A DNA stretch of 19,314 bases from an uncultured Eggerthella sp. (GCA_905203045.1 CAJKUH010000027.1:1-19314), one strand, 5' to 3'. Positions 1 through 8,829 are shown, numbered from the stretch's first letter. Numbers and translations are program-made. Notes: a model not told the origin generated them from the sequence alone.

Positions 1-1171
1 CTTCCGGCGTGGAAAGGTCGAACCGCGCAAGCCTGCGATCGATGCCGAAACGGATAAGCGGGATTGCCCCTTCCAGCACCTGTTTGAACGCCTCGGAGCC
101 CTTTGCCGCAATGAATTCCGCCGGGTCAAGGTTGTCGGGCAACGTCACCGCGCACAGATCAACGCGCGAAACGCCTGCTTCCGGGGTGATGGACGAATCG
201 ATGAACTGCAGTGCGCGGTCGGCCGCGCGCTGGCCTGCCTCGTCGCCATCGAACAGGTAAATGATGCGCGACTTCGCATGATGGGAAAGAAGACGGATGT
301 GCTGACGCGTGAGCGAGGTTCCCAACGTGGCAACCACATTGGTGAAACCCGACTCGTGCAGGGCGATTACATCGGTGTAGCCTTCTACCACAATGGCATC
401 ACCGGTGCTGGTCATGCGCGCTTTCGCTTTATCGAGCGCAAAAAGAACCTCAGACTTATGGAAGATAGGGGTATCTCCCGTGTTCAGGTACTTCGGTTCG
501 CCCTTACCGATAACGCGCCCACCGAACGCGATGCAATCGCCGCGCACGTCGTTGATGGGAAACATGACGCGGTTGAAGAAACGGTCGTTAACCCCTTGCG
601 AGCCACGCACCGCAACGTTGGCATCGATCATTTCCTTGTCGGTGTAGCCCAGGGAGCGAAGATGCGTTACCAGCTGTCTTCTGCCGGGAGCATACCCAAG
701 GTTCCATGAAGTTGGAACGGAGCCACCAAGATCGCGGCCCGACAAGTAGGCGCGCGCCGATGCCGCGCCCTCGTCGGACGAGCGCATCAGCAGCATATGG
801 TAGTAGGAGGCCGTCTCCGCACATACCGCCTTCAAGCGCGCCTTCAGGCTATGCGCCTTTGTGGCCTGGGCCGATTCGGTAAGTTCAATATTGGCTCGAC
901 GGGCAAGGAAGCGCACCGCATCGACGAAATCGACGTCATCGAGCTTGCGAACATACGAGATGATATCGCCGCCTTCGCCGCAGCCGAAGCAATGCCAGGT
1001 TTGCGACACGGAATCAACTTTGCAGGAAGGCGTTTTTTCCTGATGGAACGGACAGCAGCACCAGAAGTCCTTGCCGCGCTGGCGCATAACCGAGCGTTCA
1101 GCGAAAAGCTCCACCAAATCGTTGGCCTCGCGTACTTTACGTATGTCCTCATCGGAGAAAATGGTGCTCAC
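1..1171 (-). CDS. dnaG: DNA primase DnaG (N-terminal 390 residues; 3' end beyond left edge)
   Basis: DNA primase makes RNA primers for lagging-strand synthesis at the replication fork. Translation from the GTG at 1171 gives an open frame of 390 codons to the window edge with no stop, so the gene is cut by the edge and not broken. The N-terminal CHC2 zinc finger is clear: C40-x2-H43 followed by C61-x2-C64 (WHCFGCGEGGD). The Toprim catalytic core follows, with the EGYTD glutamate at about residue 262 and the DGDEAG acidic motif at about 308. The helicase-binding C-terminus is outside the window. The start is supported by AAAGG just upstream, although the spacing is short (about 3 nt). No better in-frame ATG was seen. 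A hairpin terminator lies 25 nt upstream, so dnaG is either read through from ribF or has a promoter in that short gap. The neighbour further left could be rpoD, but that is not visible. Confidence 0.93.
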   Translation of the reverse strand, partial: MSTIFSDEDIRKVREANDLVELFAERSVMRQRGKDFWCCCPFHQEKTPSCKVDSVSQTWHCFGCGEGGDIISYVRKLDDVDFVDAVRFLARRANIELTESAQATKAHSLKARLKAVCAETASYYHMLLMRSSDEGAASARAYLSGRDLGGSVPTSWNLGYAPGRRQLVTHLRSLGYTDKEMIDANVAVRGSQGVNDRFFNRVMFPINDVRGDCIAFGGRVIGKGEPKYLNTGDTPIFHKSEVLFALDKAKARMTSTGDAIVVEGYTDVIALHESGFTNVVATLGTSLTRQHIRLLSHHAKSRIIYLFDGDEAGQRAADRALQFIDSSITPEAGVSRVDLCAVTLPDNLDPAEFIAAKGSEAFKQVLEGAIPLIRFGIDRRLARFDLSTPE

Positions 1172-1196
1172 CCGCCTTTCTTCAGACCCGCATAGC

Positions 1197-1230
1197 TAAA
1201 AACATCGAGCAAGCCAAAGCCTGCTCGATG
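1197..1230 (-). terminator. Hairpin terminator between ribF and dnaG
   Basis: A perfect 9-bp stem (CATCGAGCA at 1203-1211 with TGCTCGATG at 1222-1230) is followed on the minus strand by TTTTT. It lies 27 nt beyond the ribF stop and 25 nt before the dnaG start codon. It should end most transcription of the rimP-ribF operon, and could lower dnaG expression by partial read-through. Confidence 0.8.
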
Positions 1231-1257
1231 ACGTCAAACCTTACTTGTTGCCGCTCG

Positions 1258-2184
1258 TTACAAAGGAAGCTTGCGGCAATACTCGATATTGCCCATTACC
1301 GTACGGATAAGCTCCTCGGTGGAATCGAACTTGATCATCGGGCGTAGGAACTCAACGAACTCGACCTCGATGTACTCGCCATAGATATCCTTGTTGAAAT
1401 CAAGGATATGCACTTCGCACGTTGCGTCGGTCTCGTCCTTGAACACCGGTGAAACGCCCATCGAAACCGCCGCACGATAACGCTGGCCGTCAACAATCGC
1501 GTAAGCAGCGTACACGCCTTCGCCCAAAACACGACGTTCGGGTTCGATGTAGAGGTTGGCGGTGGAAAAGCCCATGTCAGCACCCTCGCCACGACCGGGA
1601 CGAACCTTTTCCACCAGCGAGAACCGACGTCCCAGAAGCTTGGTCGCCTCGACTAAATCGTGCTTGCCCAGCAACTTGCGAATGCGCGTTGCGGTAATTG
1701 GGGCACCATCGGTGCTTTTCAGGTTATGGGCATCGATGTGCGTACCGGTAAGCGCGCCCCATTCGCCCAAATCGGCAACAGAGCCTGCCGCCCTGGAACC
1801 GAAGTGGAAGTCAAGGCCCACATGCAAGTGCGCAGGCGCATGGCCGTTGAACGTTTCCCTCAAGAACGCCTCTGGCGTAAGGCTGGCGAACTCGCGGGTG
1901 AAGTGCAGCGCAACAACGGCATCCACCCCACTTTCGCAGAGCATTTGCAGGCGGCGCTCGTTGCTCAAGAGCTTGCGAAGACGATCGGGGTGGAAAATCT
2001 CATCGGGATCGATGTCGAAGGTGAGCGCAATGGACTGCCCACCGGTTTCCTTCGCCGTTTCCTGAGCGCAGGAAAGCAGATAACGATGGCCCATGTGCAC
2101 GCCATCGAACACACCAAATGCGCACGAAGAGTTTTCAAACAATGTGTGATCGAACGATTCGTCGACCCTATAAAGCTGTACCAC
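1258..2184 (-). CDS. ribF: Bifunctional riboflavin kinase / FAD synthetase RibF
   Basis: Converts riboflavin to FMN and then to FAD in the cytoplasm. The FAD synthetase (nucleotidyltransferase) domain comes first and carries the signature FGVFDGVHMGH about 25 residues from the start. The riboflavin kinase domain follows, with the GRGEGADMGFSTANLYIE stretch near residue 200, a variant of the usual G-x-G-R-x-x-G-F-P-T-A-N-L motif with Ser in place of Pro. Length (about 308 aa) matches the family. Start choice is uncertain: GTG at 2184 has AGGTG six bases upstream, whereas GTG at 2193 (three residues longer) has no clear ribosome site. Both overlap the end of truB, so translation is probably coupled. 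Last gene of the rimP operon, closed by the hairpin at 1197-1230. Confidence 0.95.
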   Translation of the reverse strand: MVQLYRVDESFDHTLFENSSCAFGVFDGVHMGHRYLLSCAQETAKETGGQSIALTFDIDPDEIFHPDRLRKLLSNERRLQMLCESGVDAVVALHFTREFASLTPEAFLRETFNGHAPAHLHVGLDFHFGSRAAGSVADLGEWGALTGTHIDAHNLKSTDGAPITATRIRKLLGKHDLVEATKLLGRRFSLVEKVRPGRGEGADMGFSTANLYIEPERRVLGEGVYAAYAIVDGQRYRAAVSMGVSPVFKDETDATCEVHILDFNKDIYGEYIEVEFVEFLRPMIKFDSTEELIRTVMGNIEYCRKLPL

Positions 2185-3187
2185 GTTCAACACCTATCGG
2201 AAACACGCATCGCGAACGATAGCGATGCTCGGACTCATGATATTCATACAACGCTTTCAAGTGGTTCCGCACGACAATGCCCACCACTTCCCCATCTTCA
2301 GGAGGCGTCGACGATGCAAACACGCTGGTTGTGCAGTAACACGGCGCGAAGACATCGATCGAAATAGGCTCGTTAAGGGAAACGCACGATTCCGGCAGCG
2401 GAGACCCATTTGCAACCTTTTCGGCTTCTTCACGAATGAACGCATAACGAACGCCCAAAGCACGAAGAGGGTCGATGGTGCCGCAGTTCGGATCTTCTTC
2501 CAACATTTCGAGCGTTGCGCATTCCTCTAACACCACCGTGCCGGAAATGGTGCGCTCAAGCGAGCTTACGTGCGCAGCGGTATTGAGATTGCGGCCCATG
2601 TCGCGCGCAATGGCACGCATGTAGGTGCCCTTCGAAACGCTCATTTCCACAATCCACTCGACGGCGCTTCTGCCCTCTTCGTCGGTAAATTCGCGAAGCT
2701 CGACGAACTTGGCATCGTATATCTCGAACTCACGGGGCTCCAGGTTGATGACCGTTCCCTTGCGAGCCGCATCGTAGGACTTCCGACCATTCACCTTGAT
2801 GGCGGAGTACACGGGCGGGATCTGGGTGCCCTTGCCCACCATACCCTCAACGTACGTGCGAGCATATTCCCCTTCGTACACTTCGGAAGGGATAGGACAT
2901 TGCTTGGTAACGGCGCCTTCGGAATCATCGGTTTCGGTGCCGATGCCGAAGCGGACGCCCATGCGATAGCGCTTGCCGTGGCCAACCATGTACGCATCAA
3001 GACGGGTTGCTGGGCCGACGCATATGACCAATACCCCTGAAGCCAAAGGGTCAAGTGTGCCCGTATGGCCAACACGACGCTCGCCGAAAATCTTCCTGCA
3101 GCGATTCACCACATCATGGGAAGACATACCAACCGGCTTGTTCACCGCAACGAGCCTGCTCAGGCCCGATTCGCCGCGCTTAGCCAT
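2168..3187 (-). CDS. truB: tRNA pseudouridine(55) synthase TruB
   Basis: Isomerises U55 to pseudouridine in the T-loop of tRNAs. The catalytic motif GHTGTLDPLASG, with the nucleophilic aspartate at residue 46, and the preceding NKPVGMSSHDVV motif are diagnostic of the TruB family. I chose the ATG at 3187 (MAKRGESG, 339 aa) because AGAGG lies six bases upstream. An upstream GTG at 3211 would add eight basic residues and has no comparable site. The start overlaps the end of nrnA by 8 nt. The C-terminal 90 residues (acidic, containing an FAPCYCTTSVFASST segment) do not look like a standard PUA domain to me and are lineage-specific or divergent. TruB next to RibF and RbfA is the normal order in Gram-positive nusA-infB operons. 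Confidence 0.95.
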   Translation of the reverse strand: MAKRGESGLSRLVAVNKPVGMSSHDVVNRCRKIFGERRVGHTGTLDPLASGVLVICVGPATRLDAYMVGHGKRYRMGVRFGIGTETDDSEGAVTKQCPIPSEVYEGEYARTYVEGMVGKGTQIPPVYSAIKVNGRKSYDAARKGTVINLEPREFEIYDAKFVELREFTDEEGRSAVEWIVEMSVSKGTYMRAIARDMGRNLNTAAHVSSLERTISGTVVLEECATLEMLEEDPNCGTIDPLRALGVRYAFIREEAEKVANGSPLPESCVSLNEPISIDVFAPCYCTTSVFASSTPPEDGEVVGIVVRNHLKALYEYHESEHRYRSRCVFPIGVERGTAL

Positions 3188-4196
3188 CAAGCGCCTCTTT
3201 TCCCTTTGCACAAAAGCACTGCTTCAGAACTTCAGCGGGAACAGCCCGAAGCGCCTCGGAAAGCGTTCCCTTGAACGTAAGCCCTGCAGCAGCTTTGTGA
3301 CCGCCACCGCCAAATACGCGCGCAACAGAGGCAACATCGGTGTTCTCATCTTTGGCACGAAGGCTGCTTCGTACCTCTCCGGCAACGGTTTGCTTCAAGA
3401 TGAGCGCAACCCTAACGCCATGGATACAGCGCAACGTATCGATGAGCGCTTCAGCATCGGCTTTGATGGCGTTGCAGGCCTCGAAATCGGCCTGGTCAAG
3501 GTATGAATACACGAACGCCCCATCGCGTTCGAACTTCATACGCTCTAAAACGATGCTTTCAAGCTCCATACTGGCAAGCGAGCGATTCTGGAAGAACTCG
3601 CGGTTGATCTGAACCGGGTCGGCTCCCGCTTCCATCATCTCGGCAGCGCAGGAAAACGCTTGGGCATTGGTGTTCTGATACGAGAACCTTCCCGTATCCG
3701 TTACCAAGCCCGTTAAGGCGCATTGAGCAACTTCAGGTGTTACGGCCCCCAGGTATTTGCATACCTGCCACACCAGCATGCTTGCAGAAGGCGAGTCGGC
3801 ATCAACGTAGTTGTAGTCGGCCATCGAAACATCCGCTGCATGGTGGTCGATGGTGAAACGCACCGAAGCCGCAGCTTGAAGCGGCACTGCAGTACCAATG
3901 CGCTCAACCGTAGGAACATCGACCGCAACGAAAACCGATGCGGGGCCATGATAGTCGCATCCAGCGACCATCTCTTCGACTCCAGGAAGAAACAGCAAGT
4001 TCTGTTCTATCGGGTCGGGCTTCGCAAGCACGCAATGGGCATTCTTCCCCAAAGCTCGCAGAGCATGGCACAGGGCAAGTTGGGAACCGAGGCAGTCGCC
4101 ATCGGGATTAACATGACCGCATATCACAAAATCGTCGAGCGCACTGAGGCGCTCGGCGATTTCGGACAGCGTGGTATTCGTCTGAGGGGTAGGCAC
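3180..4196 (-). CDS. nrnA: DHH-family phosphoesterase, NrnA-like (nanoRNase / pAp phosphatase)
   Basis: The predicted role is degradation of very short RNA oligonucleotides and dephosphorylation of 3'-phosphoadenosine 5'-phosphate, as for NrnA of Bacillus. Metal-binding motifs of the DHH superfamily are visible in order: H28-x3-D32-x-D34 (GHVNPDGDCLGS), D93 in AVDVPTVERIG, and the eponymous D117-H118-H119. The C-terminal DHHA1 signature GGGGHKAAAG binds the substrate. Length (338 aa) is slightly above the usual 310-325. GTG start at 4196, with GAGG five bases upstream, directly abutting the rbfA stop codon. This position between rbfA and truB is characteristic in Gram-positive operons. Exact substrate preference cannot be read from sequence. 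Confidence 0.9.
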   Translation of the reverse strand: MPTPQTNTTLSEIAERLSALDDFVICGHVNPDGDCLGSQLALCHALRALGKNAHCVLAKPDPIEQNLLFLPGVEEMVAGCDYHGPASVFVAVDVPTVERIGTAVPLQAAASVRFTIDHHAADVSMADYNYVDADSPSASMLVWQVCKYLGAVTPEVAQCALTGLVTDTGRFSYQNTNAQAFSCAAEMMEAGADPVQINREFFQNRSLASMELESIVLERMKFERDGAFVYSYLDQADFEACNAIKADAEALIDTLRCIHGVRVALILKQTVAGEVRSSLRAKDENTDVASVARVFGGGGHKAAAGLTFKGTLSEALRAVPAEVLKQCFCAKGKEALDG

Positions 4197-4559
4197 TTAT
4201 TCCTCTTCGCTTGATGAGTTCCTTGCTGCATCGCGAGCCAAAGCATTCGCAATGCGTTCAGCTTCGTCAACGCTTGAATCAAGCATAAAACGAAGCTCAG
4301 GCGCTACACGCCAGGAAAGCTTCTTGGCCATAAGGGACCGAATCCTGCCACCTGCTGCCTGGAAGGCAGAGGCAACCTCGATATAGCGCGAAGGTTCCGT
4401 GGTGTAGTACACGTTGGCAACGCTTCTGTCGAAGCTCACCTCGCAAGAAGTGATGGTAACCATGTTCAAACGAGGATCACTGATATCGAAGAGCAGGATG
4501 CTCGCGATTACCTCGCGAGCCTGCTCGTTGACCTTACGGCTGGAAGAACCTTGTTTCAT
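4197..4559 (-). CDS. rbfA: 30S ribosome-binding factor RbfA
   Basis: Small KH-fold protein (120 aa, normal length) that binds the 30S subunit and assists late 16S rRNA maturation and cold adaptation. The family features R-K-V-x-E-x-x-R-E-x-I near the N-terminus, the DISDPRLNMVTITSCEVS segment and DRSVANVYYT are clear. The ATG shares one base with the infB stop codon (TAATG), and AAGGA of the infB 3' end serves as ribosome site, so the two are translationally coupled. The C-terminus ends in an acidic serine/glutamate tail. Confidence 0.96.
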   Translation of the reverse strand: MKQGSSSRKVNEQAREVIASILLFDISDPRLNMVTITSCEVSFDRSVANVYYTTEPSRYIEVASAFQAAGGRIRSLMAKKLSWRVAPELRFMLDSSVDEAERIANALARDAARNSSSEEE

Positions 4560-7294
4560 TATTCGGTCCTTTCAACTTCTACCGTACGATAACCTTCGAT
4601 GGTGTCGCCGACCTTGATGTCCTGGTAGCCTTCGATGCCGATGCCGCACTCGTAGCCGCGAGCAACGCTCTTAACATCGTCCTTGAAGCGGCGCAGGCTT
4701 CCGATGTTGCCCTCGTAGATAACGGTGCCGTCACGTACGATGCGTACCTTGTCGTCACGGTTGAGCTCGCCTTCGGTGATGTAGCAACCGGCGATGGTGC
4801 CAGCCTTCGGAACCTTGAAGGTGTCGCGAACCTCGGCGATGCCGGTGTCCTTCTCAACGATATCGGGCGAAAGAAGGCCAACGCGTGCAGCATTGATGTC
4901 CTCGATTGCCTGGTAGATAACGCGATACAACCTGATATCGACCTTTTCGCGTTCAGCAACCTCGCGGGTCTTGCCGGTCGGGCGAACGTTGAAGCCGATG
5001 ATGATTGCATCAGATGCCGCAGCCAACGTAACGTCGGTTTCGGTGATGCCGCCAACGGCAGCATGGATGATGTTGATCTTGACCTCGGACTGGTCCATCT
5101 TCGAGAACGCATCGCGCAGTGCCTCGATGGAGCCCTGGACGTCGGCCTTGACAACCAAGTTCAGATCAGTGGTCTTGCCCTCTTCGATGCGCGAGAACAG
5201 GTCATCGAGGTTCATGTGCGAACGAGCCTCCTGCTTGGCCAAACGGGCACGCAGCGCACGCTCTTCAGCCAAACGGCGGGCATCGCGCTCGTCATCGAAC
5301 ACGCGGAATTCGTCACCAGCGGTGGGAACGGAGTTCAGGCCAAGAATCTCTACCGGGTCTGCAGGCTTGGCGGAATCAACATGGTTGCCGCGCGGGTCGA
5401 TCAGGGCACGAACCTTGCCGTAGGAAGTGCCCGCAACCACCACATCGCCAGGATGCAGCGTACCGCGGTTGATGAGCATCGTGGCAACCGGACCACGGCC
5501 CTTGTCGAGGTTTGCCTCGATAACGAAGCCGGATGCAGGAGCATCGGGGTTAGCCTTGAGCTCGAGCACGTCAGCCTGAAGCAGGATGGTTTCCAGAAGG
5601 TCGTCGATATGCAGGCGCTTCTTAGCCGAGATATCGACGAACATGTTCTGGCCGCCCCACTCTTCAGGGATGATGCCGTATTCGGTGAGCTCCTGGCGAA
5701 CACGCTCGGGCGTAGCACCGGGCTTATCGATCTTGTTGACGGCAACGACGATAGGCACGTCTGCCGCCTTAGCGTGGTTGATCGCCTCAACCGTCTGGGG
5801 CATTACGCCGTCGTCTGCGGCGACAACCAAAACGATAACGTCGGTTACCTGGGCACCACGGGCACGCATTGCGGTAAATGCCTCATGGCCAGGGGTATCG
5901 ATGAAGGTGATCTGACGACCGTTGATGTTAACCACCGACGCACCGATGTGCTGGGTAATGCCGCCGGCCTCGCTCTGGGCAACGCCGGTCTGACGGATGG
6001 CATCGAGCAACGAAGTCTTGCCGTGGTCGACATGGCCCATAACGGTAACGATAGGCGGACGAGGCTTAAGGTCTTCCTCGGAATCGTGGTACACAACCGC
6101 GAATTCTTCCTCAGGAGAAACAACGCGAACCTTGCGGCCCATATCGTCGGCGATGAGCTCGATCAAGTCATCGCTCATGGTCTGGGTAAGGGTAAGGGGC
6201 GAGCCCAACAGGAACAGACGCTTGATGACGTCGTTCGGGGAAGCCTCAACCAGCTCTGCGAACTGGGCAACCGTGGAGCCCTGCGGAATCTCGACAACGG
6301 AATCGTCGAGAACCAGCGAAGGATCCAAGCCCTTTTCCAATGCCTCCTGCTCGGCGCGCTCGCGAGCTTCGGCCTCGCGCTTTTCCTTGCGCTTCTTACG
6401 ACGGCCCTGGCCATTGTGGCTTGCCGCCTCTACAGCAGCACGGGCTTCTGCCAGAACCTTGTCACGCTGAAGCTTTTCAGCCTGAACGGCCATCTGGGCG
6501 TAACGATCTTCCGCGGGAGCCTCGGTATTGTTCATCTCGAGCTCGGGCACGGAAGGCTCAAAGCCCTTGCGATGGTTCTTCTTGCCCTTGCGGTTGTTGT
6601 CGCGGTTGTTCTTCTTCGCCTGGGCGGCTTCCTGCTTCTGATGCTGAAGACGCTCGCGCTCGTTGTTGATCTGATCGAGCAGCGAAGAGAAGTTGGAGCC
6701 CGAGGAAACCGGAGCCGCCTTAGGCGCATGCTTCTTGGCAGGTGCCGCAGTCTTGCCGTGCTTGCGGTTGTTGCGGTTGTGCAGCGCTTCCTCGACAGCC
6801 TGCTTCTTGGCCACCTCGGCGGCACGCGCAGCTGCAGCGGCGCGCTCACGAGCCTCAGCGGCCTCGCGCTCTACGCGCTGACGTTCGCGCTCGATCTGGG
6901 ATGCCAGACTCTCGAACGGAGAAGAGGAGATCTTGCGCTTTGCATGGGTGTCGCCCTCTGCCTTATGGGACTTGGCCTCACGGCGGGCACGCTCTGCCTC
7001 GCGCGACTCGCGTTCCTTTTCCACGGCAGCACGACGCTCGGCCTTTTCCTCGGCCTTGCGCTCGGCTTCCTTAGCCTTTTCCTGAGCAAGCTTCTTGGCT
7101 TCCTCATCTTCGAGCTTGCCCGCACGCTGCTTGATCTCAGGCTCAAGGTTCTTGCGAACCTTCTGCACATAGGCGTCCTGGAGAATGCTGGCATGACTCT
7201 TGGCGGGGATCTTCATCTCCGCCAAGCGATCGAGCAGCTCCTTGCTGGTCATATCAAATTCCTTAGCCAATTCATGTACACGCATGCCAGGCAT
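4559..7294 (-). CDS. infB: Translation initiation factor IF-2
   Basis: GTPase that places fMet-tRNA on the 30S subunit and promotes subunit joining. The ATG at 7294 (MPGMRVHELAKEF) gives 911 aa and has AGGAG five bases upstream. The longer open frame starting at 7336 would run into ylxR and is rejected. Order: an N-terminal IF2_N module (residues 4-50), then a roughly 300-residue highly charged Lys/Glu/Ala/Arg linker with predicted helical repeats, then a second IF2_N-like module (VEIPQGSTVAQFAELV). The G domain has G1 GHVDHGKTS at about 418, the switch GGITQHIGA, G3 DTPGHEAFT, G4 NKID and G5 SAKK, followed by domains II, III and the fMet-tRNA-binding C2 domain ending in VEVERTE. The long linker is typical of actinobacterial IF-2. 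Confidence 0.98.
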   Translation of the reverse strand: MPGMRVHELAKEFDMTSKELLDRLAEMKIPAKSHASILQDAYVQKVRKNLEPEIKQRAGKLEDEEAKKLAQEKAKEAERKAEEKAERRAAVEKERESREAERARREAKSHKAEGDTHAKRKISSSPFESLASQIERERQRVEREAAEARERAAAAARAAEVAKKQAVEEALHNRNNRKHGKTAAPAKKHAPKAAPVSSGSNFSSLLDQINNERERLQHQKQEAAQAKKNNRDNNRKGKKNHRKGFEPSVPELEMNNTEAPAEDRYAQMAVQAEKLQRDKVLAEARAAVEAASHNGQGRRKKRKEKREAEARERAEQEALEKGLDPSLVLDDSVVEIPQGSTVAQFAELVEASPNDVIKRLFLLGSPLTLTQTMSDDLIELIADDMGRKVRVVSPEEEFAVVYHDSEEDLKPRPPIVTVMGHVDHGKTSLLDAIRQTGVAQSEAGGITQHIGASVVNINGRQITFIDTPGHEAFTAMRARGAQVTDVIVLVVAADDGVMPQTVEAINHAKAADVPIVVAVNKIDKPGATPERVRQELTEYGIIPEEWGGQNMFVDISAKKRLHIDDLLETILLQADVLELKANPDAPASGFVIEANLDKGRGPVATMLINRGTLHPGDVVVAGTSYGKVRALIDPRGNHVDSAKPADPVEILGLNSVPTAGDEFRVFDDERDARRLAEERALRARLAKQEARSHMNLDDLFSRIEEGKTTDLNLVVKADVQGSIEALRDAFSKMDQSEVKINIIHAAVGGITETDVTLAAASDAIIIGFNVRPTGKTREVAEREKVDIRLYRVIYQAIEDINAARVGLLSPDIVEKDTGIAEVRDTFKVPKAGTIAGCYITEGELNRDDKVRIVRDGTVIYEGNIGSLRRFKDDVKSVARGYECGIGIEGYQDIKVGDTIEGYRTVEVERTE

Positions 7295-7307
7295 ATGGTC
7301 TCCTCGT

Positions 7308-7595
7308 CTACTTATCCTCGTTCGAGAGCGCCTCACGCAGCTGTTGGGCGATACGCTCGCAATCTTCTTCTGTCAACTTCGTTCTTAGCGCCGAATCGAG
7401 GCGCTTGGTTTTCATGGCCTTTTCGAGGCAGGCAACGCTGCACACGTAGGCGCCGCGACCGTTCATGCGACCCGTGGGGTCGAAGACGAGCGCGCCTTCA
7501 GGCGTGCGGACAATGCGAAGAAGGTCGCTCTTCGCATTGCTTTCCCTGCACACAATGCAGGTACGCTGGCGTGTCTTTCCGGCCACGTTAGCCAA
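7308..7595 (-). CDS. ylxR: YlxR family nucleic-acid-binding protein (DUF448)
   Basis: Small basic protein (95 aa) of the YlxR family, proposed to bind RNA or, in some studies, to act in nucleoid-associated regulation and with RNase P. The diagnostic RTCIVCRE motif is present near residue 12, followed by LLRIVRTPEGALVFDPTGRMNGRGAYVC and a second Cys pair region. I chose TTG at 7595, one base after the nusA stop, because the nusA 3' end supplies GGGGAG four to five bases upstream. The open frame extends further upstream only inside nusA. Stop is 13 nt before the infB start. The nusA-ylxR-infB order is conserved in Gram-positive bacteria. Confidence 0.92.
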   Translation of the reverse strand: MANVAGKTRQRTCIVCRESNAKSDLLRIVRTPEGALVFDPTGRMNGRGAYVCSVACLEKAMKTKRLDSALRTKLTEEDCERIAQQLREALSNEDK

Positions 7596-7596
7596 G

Positions 7597-8814
7597 CTAC
7601 TCCCCTTCCTCCAGGTCTGCGTGGATGCCGCAATAGCGATATCCCGGACGTGCATGGTTGCGGCAACGGGTGCCGTCTTCGGCCTCGTATGCACACAAGC
7701 CGTCCTCGGATTCCTCTTCAAGAGGCTCATCGATCAGGGACGTATCTGCAACAAGCGGCTCACCAGCGAAGGAAGCGGACTTGATATCGATATGCCAGCC
7801 GGTAAGGCGTGCGGCAAGACGGGCGTTCTGGCCTTCCTTGCCGATGGCAAGCGAAAGCTGATCGTCAGGCACGATAACTGTAGCGTAATTGTTTTCCTCG
7901 TCGATGTCGACACGCGTAACGCGAGCAGGCGAAAGAGCGTTGGCAACGTAAACCGCCGGGTCCTCGTTCCACTGGATTACGTCAACGCGTTCGTTGCGCA
8001 AACCTTCAACGACCATGCGCACACGGGAACCCTTCGGGCCAACGCAAGCGCCTACCGGATCGAGGTTGGGCTCGCGGGACGCAACGGCAACCTTGGAACG
8101 CTCGCCGGGCTCACGGGCGATAGACTTGATTTCCACCAGACCGTCGTAAATCTCGGGAACCTCGATCTCGAAGAGGCGGCGGATCAAGTCGGGATGGGTA
8201 CGCGAAACCACGATGGAAGGACGCGTATGCTCGCCGCGCATCTTGGGAAGATCGGAGCTGGGGTCGCGAACTTCGACGATAAGCGTCTTAATACGCTGGT
8301 TGTGACGGTAATGCTCGTTGCGAGGACGCTCGTTGCGCTCATCGGGATAGCGCTTCAAGTCGTAATGGGGAAGCTCGGCCTCAACGCCATCGCGGATCTT
8401 GATGATGGTGAAGTCAGGCGTTCCCTGCAGAACGGTACCCGTTACCAAATCGCCGACACGGCTGGAGAACTCCTCGTAAATGGACTGGCGACCGGCATCG
8501 CGCACAATGGAGCCGATAACGTTCTTGGCGTTAAGGGCGGCGATGCGGCTTACGTCGTCGGGAGTTACGTCGCGTTCCTCGAACTCGGTGTACTCGCCGG
8601 TTTCCTCGTCGGGCTCGCCGACTGGAACAAGCTCGTAAACGTAGATCTTGCCCGTGTTGCGGTCGATGGTAACGCGAGCATCGTATTCAAGGTCAAGAAT
8701 ATGCTGATAGCTCTTTGCCAAGGACGCTTCCAAGCGCTCGATAAGATAGAATTCGTCGATCTTGCGTTCATGGGCCAAAGCCTGCAAGGCTTCGATCAAT
8801 TCAGATGCTGCCAT
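7597..8814 (-). CDS. nusA: Transcription elongation/termination factor NusA with Cys/His C-terminal tail
   Basis: Binds RNA polymerase and nascent RNA and modulates pausing, termination and antitermination. Layout: N-terminal polymerase-binding domain (about 1-120), S1 domain (starting near GDLVTGTVLQG), and two KH domains, including GACVGPKGSRVRMVVEGL and LSLAIGKEGQNARLAARL. ATG at 8814 follows AGGA by nine bases. Beyond KH2 there is an approximately 55-residue extension ending in a zinc-knuckle-like array, C374-x9-C384-x10-C395-x2-H398, which is not part of the standard Gram-positive NusA (Bacillus NusA ends after KH2 with a short tail). It does not resemble the acidic repeats of E. coli NusA. 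The tail function is unknown. Confidence 0.97.
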   Translation of the reverse strand: MAASELIEALQALAHERKIDEFYLIERLEASLAKSYQHILDLEYDARVTIDRNTGKIYVYELVPVGEPDEETGEYTEFEERDVTPDDVSRIAALNAKNVIGSIVRDAGRQSIYEEFSSRVGDLVTGTVLQGTPDFTIIKIRDGVEAELPHYDLKRYPDERNERPRNEHYRHNQRIKTLIVEVRDPSSDLPKMRGEHTRPSIVVSRTHPDLIRRLFEIEVPEIYDGLVEIKSIAREPGERSKVAVASREPNLDPVGACVGPKGSRVRMVVEGLRNERVDVIQWNEDPAVYVANALSPARVTRVDIDEENNYATVIVPDDQLSLAIGKEGQNARLAARLTGWHIDIKSASFAGEPLVADTSLIDEPLEEESEDGLCAYEAEDGTRCRNHARPGYRYCGIHADLEEGE

Positions 8815-8829
8815 GGTAAAAGGTCCTTT

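Noticed and set aside
6350..7290. Repetitive charged sequence in the infB linker as a possible repeat element
   Set aside because: It is in frame within IF-2 and matches the normal Lys/Glu/Ala/Arg-rich linker of actinobacterial IF-2.
5063..7591. 842-codon open frame on the plus strand opposite infB
   Set aside because: It lies fully antisense to the clear IF-2 gene, its translation is low-complexity Leu/Val/Gly without domains, and it arises from the GC-rich third positions and repetitive charged codons of infB.
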